This document shows positions 19,418 through 26,238 of a stretch of 29,353 nucleotides of DNA, piece by piece. The number at the start of each line of letters is the position of its first letter. Position 1 is the stretch's first letter. Made by a program: the position numbers and the translations under genes. A model generated the notes under the pieces. The model was not told the DNA's origin, did no database searches, and saw only the letters and a program-made list of their open reading frames with translations. Origin of the DNA: DATLFQ01 sp035540915 (lineage in GTDB: Bacteria > Actinomycetota > Acidimicrobiia > Acidimicrobiales > GCA-2861595); NCBI GenBank assembly GCA_035540915.1, contig DATLFQ010000198.1, positions 1 through 29,353 of the forward strand, written 5' to 3'.

Positions 19418-19977
19418 CCGACGCGGGTGAGGTACTCGCCGGTCCGGGTGTCGACCTTGATGCGCTCGCCCTGCACAACGAACAGCGGCACCTGCACCAC
19501 CAGGCCCGTCTCCAGGGTGGCCGGCTTGCGCGCCCCCGAGACGCGGTCGCCCTGGACCCCCGGCTCGGTCTCGGTGACGGTCAGCTCCACCGCGGCCGGC
19601 AGGTCCACGCCCACCACCTCGTCGCGGTAGAGCTGCAGCACGGCCGAGTCGCCCTCCTTGACGTACCGGGCCGAGGTGCCGAGGGTGCCGGGGTCGACGG
19701 TCAGCTGGTCGTAGGTGGTGTTGTCCATGAACACGTAGGCGTCGCCGTCGCGGTAGAGGTACTGCATCTCGCGCTTGTCGACGATGGCCTGCTCCAGCTT
19801 CTCGTCGGCCCGGTAGGTCCGGTCGATCACCGCGCCGGTGCGCACGTTCTTCAGCTTGGTCCGCACGAAGGCGCCGCCCTTGCCCGGCTTGACGTGCTGG
19901 AACTCGACCACCGCGAACAGGCCCTCGGGGAGGTCGAGGGTCATGCCGTTGCGCAGGTCGTTGGTCGAGACACTCAC
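19414..19977 (-). CDS. efp: Elongation factor P
   Basis: EF-P rescues ribosomes stalled at polyproline. The 187-residue protein has the three-barrel architecture: an N-terminal KOW-like domain with the loop VKPGKGGAF (29-37, tip K33), a middle domain with YRADEKLEQAIVDKREMQYLY, and the C-terminal OB domain ending GERIKVDTRTGEYLTRVG. A Lys at the tip leaves several modification routes open; no modification enzyme gene is in this window. The GTG overlaps the upstream peptidase stop as GTGA. Confidence 0.96.
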   Translation of the reverse strand: MSVSTNDLRNGMTLDLPEGLFAVVEFQHVKPGKGGAFVRTKLKNVRTGAVIDRTYRADEKLEQAIVDKREMQYLYRDGDAYVFMDNTTYDQLTVDPGTLGTSARYVKEGDSAVLQLYRDEVVGVDLPAAVELTVTETEPGVQGDRVSGARKPATLETGLVVQVPLFVVQGERIKVDTRTGEYLTRVG

Positions 19978-21089
19978 TGCAGTACCAGCTCCTTGGGCGA
20001 CATCGTCAGCGGCTCGCAGCCGCTCTGGGTGACCACCACGGTGTCCTCGATGCGGACGCCGCCGTGCTCGGGGAGGTACACGCCGGGCTCCACCGTCACC
20101 ACGTGGCCGGCGGCCAAGGTATCACCGCTGGTCTTGGACAGGGTCGGGGCCTCGTGGATGTCCAGACCGACGCCGTGGCCCGTCGAGTGCGAGAACGCCT
20201 CCCCCCACCCGGCGTCGTCGATGACGTCCCGGCACACCTGGTCCACCTCCACCGCCGGGCGGCCGGCCCGCACCGCGGCCACGCCGGCCCGCTGGCTCTC
20301 GGCCACGACCTCGACCATGCGGGCCAGGGTGGGGGACGCCGGCGGTCCCAGGCAGACGGTGCGCGTCATGTCGGAGCAGTAGCCGCCGACCACGGCGCCG
20401 AAGTCGACGACCACCAGCTCGCCCGGCCCGATGGCCCGGTTCGAGGGCCGGGCGTGCGGCTTGGCCCCGTTCGGCCCGGAGGCCACGATGGTCTCGAAGG
20501 AGTTCCCGCTGGCGCCGGCCCGGCGGATGGCGAAGTCCAGCGCCATGGCCAGCTCCACCTCGGTGGTCCCGGCCACGACGGTCGGCAGCACCGCGGCCAG
20601 CGCGGCGTCGGCGACGGCGGCGGCCGCCCGCATCCGGTCGATCTCACCGGCGTCCTTGACCCGGCGCAGCTCCTCGACAACGCCGGTGGTCGGCACCAGC
20701 TCGGCGGCCTCGAACCACTCCTCGGCGAAGGTGCGCTGGCGGGCCCAGGTCACGCTGGTGGCCTCCAGCCCGAGGCGGGCCACGCCGCCGGCCGCCCGGC
20801 CCAGCCCGTCGCGCTGCTCGGCCACCGGCCCCACCACCACATCGGCGTCGACCCGGGCGGCCGCCAGCTGCTCGGCCGACTGGTACCGGTAGCGGCCGTC
20901 GGTGGCCAGCACGACCCGGTCGGGCAGGACCAGGAGCAGCCCGGCCGAGCCGGTGAAGCCGGTGAGGTAGGCGATGTTCGCCAGGTTGGTGACCAGGAGC
21001 GCGTCGCAGCCCGCCTCGGGCAGCCGCTGGCGCAACCGGGGCAGGCGGCCGGCCACGTCCATGGGGGCGAGCGTGGCGAGATCGATCAC
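19974..21089 (-). CDS. M24-family Xaa-Pro aminopeptidase/dipeptidase
   Basis: A 371-residue two-domain metallopeptidase that should cleave peptides with proline in the second position. The creatinase-like N-terminal domain (1-140) precedes a pita-bread domain with all five metal ligands: D229 (VVDFGA), D240 (YCSDMTRT), H305 (HSTGHGVGLDIHE), E334 (VTVEPGVY) and E348 (VRIEDT). PepP and PepQ specificity cannot be separated by eye. GTG 21089 overlaps the aroQ stop as GTGA and has AAGGAG 7 bases upstream. A pepP-type gene before efp is a common arrangement and functionally apt, both dealing with proline-containing products. Confidence 0.92.
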   Translation of the reverse strand: MIDLATLAPMDVAGRLPRLRQRLPEAGCDALLVTNLANIAYLTGFTGSAGLLLVLPDRVVLATDGRYRYQSAEQLAAARVDADVVVGPVAEQRDGLGRAAGGVARLGLEATSVTWARQRTFAEEWFEAAELVPTTGVVEELRRVKDAGEIDRMRAAAAVADAALAAVLPTVVAGTTEVELAMALDFAIRRAGASGNSFETIVASGPNGAKPHARPSNRAIGPGELVVVDFGAVVGGYCSDMTRTVCLGPPASPTLARMVEVVAESQRAGVAAVRAGRPAVEVDQVCRDVIDDAGWGEAFSHSTGHGVGLDIHEAPTLSKTSGDTLAAGHVVTVEPGVYLPEHGGVRIEDTVVVTQSGCEPLTMSPKELVLQ

Positions 21090-21556
21090 TGTGAGGCTCC
21101 TTCGGGACGGGCTTGGAGCAGGCGGGCGACCGCCTGCACGGCCAGCTCGTAGCCGAGCGGCCCGAAGCCGGCGATGGTGCCCGCCGCCACCGGGGCCACC
21201 ACCGAGGTGTGGCGCCAGGGCTCCCGGGCGGACGGGTTGGACAGATGCAGCTCGACGACCGCGCCGTCGAAGCACGCCAGCGCGTCGGCCAGCGCCCACG
21301 AGTAGTGGGTGAAGGCGGCCGCGTTGACGATGATGGCGGCGCAGCGGCCACGGGCCTGCTGGACCAGGTCGACCAGCTCGCCCTCGTGGTTGGACTGGTG
21401 GTGCTCCAGGCGCAGGCCGGCGGCAGCGGCCACCCGGTCGGCGGCAGCCACGTGGTCGTCGAGGGTGGCCGTCCCGTAGATCTCCGGCTGGCGGCTGCCG
21501 AGGAGGTTCAGGTTCGGTCCGGAGAGCAGCAGCACCACCGGCAGCGGGGCGGTCAA
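21086..21556 (-). CDS. aroQ: 3-dehydroquinate dehydratase, type II
   Basis: AroQ removes water from 3-dehydroquinate, the third shikimate step, right after AroB. The 156 residues carry GPNLNLLGSRQPEIYG (13-28; N15, R22 and catalytic Y27), QSNHEGELVD (54-63) and ELHLSNPSAREPW (102-114; catalytic H104). The segment usually reading NPGAYTHTS is NAAAFTHYS (78-86), a small departure at the substrate pocket. The start is TTG 21556, overlapping the aroB stop as TTGA. Confidence 0.95.
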   Translation of the reverse strand: MTAPLPVVLLLSGPNLNLLGSRQPEIYGTATLDDHVAAADRVAAAAGLRLEHHQSNHEGELVDLVQQARGRCAAIIVNAAAFTHYSWALADALACFDGAVVELHLSNPSAREPWRHTSVVAPVAAGTIAGFGPLGYELAVQAVARLLQARPEGASQ

Positions 21557-22572
21557 CCGGCCATCCCCGCCAGGATCGCCTCGGCCTCCTCGACGGACAC
21601 GCCGGGCACCACCTCCACCCCGTCCCAGCCGTCCAGCACGAAGGTGAGCCCCGCCGACGCCTTCTTCTTGTCGCGGCCCATGAGCTGCAGCAGCAGGCCG
21701 GGGTCGCTGCCGGCGGGCAGGGTCGACGGCAGCCGGTAGGCGGCCACCACCTCCTCGTGGCGGGCGGCCCGGGCGGCGTCGATGCGACCCAGCCGCCGCG
21801 CCAGTCGCGCCGCGAAGACCAGCCCGACGGCCACCGCCTCGCCGTGGCGCAGGCCGTACCCGCCGGCCGTCTCCAGCGCGTGGGCCAGCGTGTGGCCGTA
21901 GTTGAGGACGGCGCGGCGGCCGCCCTCGCGCTCGTCGGCCGAGACCACCGCCGCCTTGATGCGCACGCACGCGGCGACCCGCTCGTCCAGCGGCAGTTCC
22001 TCCAGGTCGGCGTCGTCGCCCAGGAAGTGGTACTTGGCCACCTCGCCGCACCCGCTGCGGTATTCCGCCTCGGGCAGGGTGGCCAGGAGGTCGGTGTCGC
22101 ACAGCACGGCGGCCGGCTGCCAGAAGGCGCCGACGAGGTTCTTGCCCTCCGGCAGGTTGACGCCCGTCTTGCCGCCGATCGCCGCGTCGACCTGGCCGAG
22201 CAGGGTGGTCGGCACGTTCACCACGGCCACGCCCCGGTGGTAGCAGGCCGCTGCGAAACCGGCGGTGTCGGTGACGACGCCACCGCCGACCGCCACCACC
22301 ACGTCGCGCCGCGTGAGGCCCCAGCGGGCGAACGCCGAGCACAGCTCCTCCACGGTGGCCAGCGTCTTGGCCCGTTCCCCGTGGGGGATGGCGAACACGT
22401 GGTGCTCCACGCCGGGGTCGACGTGGGCGGGCAGGCCCGCCTGGGTGACGACGGCGGCGCGGGCCACGCCGGGCGGGAGCACCGAGGCCAGGCGCTCGCG
22501 GGCGCCGGGGCCGACGACGACGTCGTAGGCCCGATCGGCCAGGGGGACGGGGACGGTGATCAGGCCGGGCAC
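21553..22572 (-). CDS. aroB: 3-dehydroquinate synthase
   Basis: AroB cyclises DAHP to 3-dehydroquinate using catalytic NAD and zinc. The 339-residue protein has the NAD loop VVAVGGGVVTDTAGF (92-106), PTTLLGQVDAAIGGKTGVN (121-139), and metal ligands E177 (GEVAK), H227 (NYGHT) and H243 (RHGEAVAVG). The GTG at 22572 is chosen because GGAG lies 5 bases upstream; it overlaps aroK by 13 bases. A CTG overlapping the aroK TGA (CTGA) is a weaker alternative. Confidence 0.96.
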   Translation of the reverse strand: MPGLITVPVPLADRAYDVVVGPGARERLASVLPPGVARAAVVTQAGLPAHVDPGVEHHVFAIPHGERAKTLATVEELCSAFARWGLTRRDVVVAVGGGVVTDTAGFAAACYHRGVAVVNVPTTLLGQVDAAIGGKTGVNLPEGKNLVGAFWQPAAVLCDTDLLATLPEAEYRSGCGEVAKYHFLGDDADLEELPLDERVAACVRIKAAVVSADEREGGRRAVLNYGHTLAHALETAGGYGLRHGEAVAVGLVFAARLARRLGRIDAARAARHEEVVAAYRLPSTLPAGSDPGLLLQLMGRDKKKASAGLTFVLDGWDGVEVVPGVSVEEAEAILAGMAG

Positions 22573-23075
22573 GACAGCTCCTCCACGATCCGGTCGACGG
22601 CCTGGTTCACCGTCACGTCGTCCACGTCGATGACCACCTCGGCCAGTTCGGCGTACACCGGCCGGCGCTCCTCGTCCAGCCGGGCCAGCGCGCCAGCCGG
22701 GTCGTCGCCCAGCAGGGGCCGGCCCTCGCCCCGGCCCACCCGGGCGGCCAGGGTGGCGACCGCCGCCCGCAGCCACACCACCAGCCCCGCCTCGGCCAGG
22801 CAGCGCCGGTTGTCGGGGTCGAGGACGGCGCCCCCGGCGACCGAGACCACGACCGGCTCGTCGCCGCCCACCGCGGCGGCCAGCGCCGCCTTCTCCTCGG
22901 CGCGAAAGGCCGCCTCGCCGTCGGTGACGAAGATCTCCGGCACGGTCCGGCCCGTCCGCTGCTGGACCTGCTCGTCGCTGTCGAGGTAGGCCCAGCCCAG
23001 CCGGGCCGCGAGGGCCCGCCCGACCGTCGTCTTGCCGGCCCCCATCATCCCGATCAGCAGGACGCGGGAGCTCAC
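22560..23075 (-). CDS. aroK: Shikimate kinase
   Basis: AroK phosphorylates shikimate at the 3-hydroxyl. The 171-residue P-loop protein has GMMGAGKTTVG (9-19), substrate residues D34, R58 and G81-G82, and the lid RPLL (119-122). The GTG at 23075 has no Shine-Dalgarno but follows TATCGT by 7 bases, suggesting leaderless initiation. aroC, which in many actinobacteria lies directly upstream of aroK, is missing; the preceding gene is the prepilin peptidase. Confidence 0.95.
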   Translation of the reverse strand: MSSRVLLIGMMGAGKTTVGRALAARLGWAYLDSDEQVQQRTGRTVPEIFVTDGEAAFRAEEKAALAAAVGGDEPVVVSVAGGAVLDPDNRRCLAEAGLVVWLRAAVATLAARVGRGEGRPLLGDDPAGALARLDEERRPVYAELAEVVIDVDDVTVNQAVDRIVEELSCPA

Positions 23076-23082
23076 CGGACCG

Positions 23083-23088
23083 ACGATA
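23083..23088 (-). promoter_or_regulatory. Putative -10 element of a leaderless aroK promoter
   Basis: TATCGT (TAnnnT class) is 7 bases before the aroK GTG, in the 34-base gap after the prepilin peptidase gene. Only a poor -35-like CTGAAC is seen about 19 bases further up. Confidence 0.4.
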
Positions 23089-23109
23089 CGCGCGGGCGCG
23101 CCGGATCGT

Positions 23110-23814
23110 TCAGCCCGAGTACCAGTCCAGCAGCGGACCGCCGGCCACGATGGCCACCAGCGCGCCGGTGACCAGGAAGGGCCCGAAGGGCAGGCTGTCC
23201 TTGCCGCTCCTGCGCCCGGCGGCGACCAGCACCACGCCGACGAGCGCGGCACCCAGGAACCCCAGGAACAGGCCCAGCAGCACCCGGCTCAGGCTGAGCC
23301 AGCCCAGCGCGGCACCCAGCAGGCCGGAGAGCCGGACGTCGCCGAAGCCCAGGCTGGCCGGGCTGGCGAGGTGGACGAGGAACATGCCGGCGAACCCGAG
23401 GGCGCCCCCGAGGGCGGCCCGGCCCAGGTCGCCCCCCCGGCCGTCGACGGCAGCCGCCACCACCAGCAGGGCGGCCATGGCGAACAGCGTCGGGTACAGC
23501 ACGTGGTTCGGCACCAGGAAGTGGCGCAGGTCGATCACCGAGATGGCCACCAGCCCGGCGGCCAGCACCAGGAAGGCCGGGAGGGCGGCGTCGGCGCCGA
23601 AGCGGGCCGCCAGCGCCCCGAAGACCGCGGCGGTGGCCAGCGGCCCCACCGGCGACCGGTACGACACCATGGCGGCCGCGCCGCCCGCGTCCAGCCGGCG
23701 GCGCAGCCGGGGCCCGAGCGGCTCGTCGGGCGAGGCCGTGTCGATCACCACCGATACGAAGCCGCCCACCGCCAGCCCCAGCGCGGCGCACCCCACCACC
23801 AGCGGCCCGTTCAC
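23110..23814 (-). CDS. Prepilin peptidase (A24 family), without N-terminal Cys motif
   Basis: This integral membrane aspartic protease would trim type IV pilin-like leaders. Its 234 residues contain about six hydrophobic segments and both catalytic aspartates: D95 in SVIDLRHFLVPN and D159 in the GFGD motif (156-159). The cytoplasmic loop after the first segment (about 25-55) lacks the paired CxxC motifs of bifunctional PilD, so zinc binding and perhaps N-methylation are not predicted. GTG start with a weak ribosome site. It lies between aroE and aroK, an actinobacterial arrangement with no obvious metabolic link; no pilin gene is nearby. Confidence 0.88.
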   Translation of the reverse strand: MNGPLVVGCAALGLAVGGFVSVVIDTASPDEPLGPRLRRRLDAGGAAAMVSYRSPVGPLATAAVFGALAARFGADAALPAFLVLAAGLVAISVIDLRHFLVPNHVLYPTLFAMAALLVVAAAVDGRGGDLGRAALGGALGFAGMFLVHLASPASLGFGDVRLSGLLGAALGWLSLSRVLLGLFLGFLGAALVGVVLVAAGRRSGKDSLPFGPFLVTGALVAIVAGGPLLDWYSG

Positions 23815-23878
23815 CGGCTCGCCCGGTCACACCGGCGCCGCCGGCCCAGCTGGCGCCGCCTCCGTGCAGTTGACCGGC

Positions 23879-24766
23879 TCACCGCGGGGTGTTCTCGACT
23901 CGAGCGGGCTCGGGCGCAGCGGCGGGCGGGCGACCGCGGCCCTCCAGCGCCCGGCGGGCGCCGGCCCACAGGGCGTCGACGGGGGCTGCCTGCCCGGTCC
24001 ACAGCTCAAAGGCGAGGGCGGCCTGGTGGACCAGCATCCCGACGCCGTCGCGCGCCACTGCGCCGCGGGCGGCGGCCGCCTCGACCAGCGCGCCACCCGG
24101 GTAGTTCAGGTCGACAACCACCTGGCCGGCGCCCAGCCGGTCGGGGGGGAAGGCCAGGTCGCCCGGCCGGCCGGCCAGACCGAGCGACGTGGCGTTCACC
24201 ACCAGCTCGGCCGCCTCGACCTCCTCCGGCCCGCCGGCGCGCGCCGGCCGACCGGCCAGCGCCACCAGGGCATCGGCTCGCGCCCGGTCGCGGCCGGCCA
24301 CCACGACCACCTCGGCGGCGCCGGCCCCCACCAGCGCCAGCACCACGGCCCGGCCCGCGCCGCCGGTGCCGCGCACCAGGCAGCGCCGCCCGGCCGGGTC
24401 CAGCTCCTCGTCCCGGCGCAGCCAGGCGACGAAGCCGGCGCCGTCGGTGCTGTCCCCGACCAGGTCGCCGCCCGCCGGCACCACCGTGTTGACGGCGCCC
24501 AGCGCCGCCGCCGTGGGCGACAGGCGGTCGACGAGGGCGGCCACCGCGTCCTTGTGCGGCGTCGTCACCGACAGACCGCCCAGGCCCAGCGCCCGTACCG
24601 CCGCCAGGGCGCCGCCGGCACCGCCGGCGGGCACCGCGAAGGCCACGAAGACCCAGTCCAGCCCGGCCGCCTCGAAGCCGGCGTTGTGGATGGCCGGCGA
24701 GACGGAGTGCCCGATCGGGTCGCCGATGACGGCAGCGACGCGGGTGGCGCCTCCGGGCCATGCCAC
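23879..24766 (-). CDS. aroE: Shikimate dehydrogenase
   Basis: AroE reduces 3-dehydroshikimate to shikimate with NADPH. The 295-residue protein has the shikimate-binding VIGDPIGHSVSPAIHNAGF (13-31), catalytic K72 (TTPHKD) and D108 (GDSTDGAGF), and the nucleotide loop GTGGAGRA (133-140). The common GxNTDGxGF has Ser in place of Asn here, keeping the Asp. GTG 24766 begins right at the end of the mltG stop (TGAGTG). A Pro/Ala-rich tail of about 20 residues follows the fold. Confidence 0.94.
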   Translation of the reverse strand: MAWPGGATRVAAVIGDPIGHSVSPAIHNAGFEAAGLDWVFVAFAVPAGGAGGALAAVRALGLGGLSVTTPHKDAVAALVDRLSPTAAALGAVNTVVPAGGDLVGDSTDGAGFVAWLRRDEELDPAGRRCLVRGTGGAGRAVVLALVGAGAAEVVVVAGRDRARADALVALAGRPARAGGPEEVEAAELVVNATSLGLAGRPGDLAFPPDRLGAGQVVVDLNYPGGALVEAAAARGAVARDGVGMLVHQAALAFELWTGQAAPVDALWAGARRALEGRGRPPAAAPEPARVENTPR

Positions 24767-25801
24767 TCAGCGGACGCCGGCGCGCTCGGCGGCGGCGATG
24801 TTGCGGCTGTGCTCGGCGGCCGTCTCGCCGAAGGCGTGCCGACCGTCGGGGGCGACCACCACGTAGTACAGCCACGGCCCGGGAGTGGGCGACACGGCCG
24901 CCTTCAGCGAGGCCAGGCCGGGCGCTGCGATGGGCGTCGGGGGCAGACCCTTTACCTGGTAGGTGTTGTAGGGCGACTGGACCTCCAGGTCCTCGAACAG
25001 CACCCGCAGCCCCCGCTCGCCGGTGCGGCCCAGCGCGTAGATCACCGTGGCGTCGACCTGCAGCAGCATGCCGGCCTTGAGGCGGTTGTAGATGACCCTC
25101 GACACCATCCCCCGCTCCTCGGCCAGCTTGGCCTCCCGCTCCACGAGCGACGCCACCACGATGGCCTGGTACGGGTCCACCAGCCCGCCCTGCACCACGT
25201 CGTCGATCCCGGCCTCGGCCGCCTTGGCGTCGAAGGTCGACACCATGCGGCGCAGGATCTCGGCCTCGTCGTCGTCCTTCTCGATGTTGTAGGTGTCGGG
25301 GAACAGCAGGCCCTCCAGGTTGGTGCTGCCCGCCGGCTGGTAGCGCGAGCGGACCTGGCCGCTCTGCGCGGCGGCCAGGAACGCCTCGGCCGACCGGCCG
25401 GGCAGGGTGGCCACCCGCTCGGCGATCTGCTTCAGCGTCAGGCCCTCGGGGACGGTGAGGCGGTCGAACTCGGCGGCCGGCCCCTTCTCCAGGGCGGCGA
25501 TCACGTCGTCGAACGACGACCGCCGCCGCAGTTCGTACTCCCCGGCCTTGAACTCCTTGGCCCCCTTGGTGCGGACGTACAGCCGGAAGGCCGACGCGCT
25601 CTCGATGATGCCCTCGTCCTCCAGGATCGACGCGATGCGCTGCACCGACGAGCCCTGCGGCACCTCGACGGCCACCTCCTCGCCGGGCGGGCCCGAGGGG
25701 TTGCTCTGGCTGCGGAACCAGGCGAAGCCCGCCGAGGCCGCACCCAGGGCGAGGATGACGACCACCCCCAGGGCGATCAGCGCCTTCTTCCCCCCGCTCA
25801 C
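24767..25801 (-). CDS. mltG: Endolytic murein transglycosylase MltG
   Basis: MltG cuts nascent glycan strands in peptidoglycan and may set their length. The 344-residue protein has one N-terminal membrane segment (about 7-29), a LysM-like region (EVPQGSSVQRIASILEDEG) and the YceG catalytic domain with E221 in VASLVEREAK, YNRLKAGMLLQVDATVIYALG and SPYNTYQVKGLPPTPIAAPG. GTG 25801 overlaps the ruvX stop as GTGA. The ruvX-mltG-aroE order is conserved among actinobacteria. Confidence 0.95.
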   Translation of the reverse strand: MSGGKKALIALGVVVILALGAASAGFAWFRSQSNPSGPPGEEVAVEVPQGSSVQRIASILEDEGIIESASAFRLYVRTKGAKEFKAGEYELRRRSSFDDVIAALEKGPAAEFDRLTVPEGLTLKQIAERVATLPGRSAEAFLAAAQSGQVRSRYQPAGSTNLEGLLFPDTYNIEKDDDEAEILRRMVSTFDAKAAEAGIDDVVQGGLVDPYQAIVVASLVEREAKLAEERGMVSRVIYNRLKAGMLLQVDATVIYALGRTGERGLRVLFEDLEVQSPYNTYQVKGLPPTPIAAPGLASLKAAVSPTPGPWLYYVVVAPDGRHAFGETAAEHSRNIAAAERAGVR

Positions 25802-26238
25802 GCCCGACCCCCCGCGTCCAGCCAGGCCTGCAGCATGACGGCGGCGGCCACCTTGTCGACGACCGCCTTGCGGGCGGCCCGGCGCACGCCGGCAGCCACC
25901 AGCGCCTGCTGCGCACTGACGGTGGTGAAGCGCTCGTCTGCGGTCCGCACCGGCAGGCCGACGACGGCCGCCAGCACCGCCACCTCCTCCCGCACCGCCC
26001 GGGCGGCAGGACCGTCGCCGCCCGACAGCGAACGTGGCAGCCCGACGACCACCACCTCGGCTCCGACCTCGGCGGCCACCTCGGCGATCCGCCCGTGGTC
26101 GTCCGCGATGTCGCCGCTGCGGTCCAGCACCGAATGCGGCGAGGCGATGGTCCCGGTCGGGTCGCTCACGGCCAAGCCGATCCGGCGGGTCCCGAGGTCG
26201 ACGCCCAGCGCTCTGGCCACCGGCGTGCCGACGCTCAC
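25798..26238 (-). CDS. ruvX: RuvX/YqgF RNase H-fold nuclease
   Basis: YqgF-family proteins take part in 16S rRNA 5'-end maturation and have been proposed as Holliday-junction resolvases. The 146-residue protein has the first acidic residue D14 in GVDLGTRRIGLA, VVVGLPRSLSGGDG, DERFTTVSA and a C-terminal DKVAAAVMLQAWLD, so the RNase H-like active site is intact. GTG 26238 overlaps the alaS stop as GTGA. Confidence 0.94.
   Translation of the reverse strand: MSVGTPVARALGVDLGTRRIGLAVSDPTGTIASPHSVLDRSGDIADDHGRIAEVAAEVGAEVVVVGLPRSLSGGDGPAARAVREEVAVLAAVVGLPVRTADERFTTVSAQQALVAAGVRRAARKAVVDKVAAAVMLQAWLDAGGRA

Noticed and set aside
22558..22575. aroB starting at CTG in a CTGA overlap
   Set aside because: A GTG 9 bases earlier has a well-spaced GGAG and gives a normal N-terminus.
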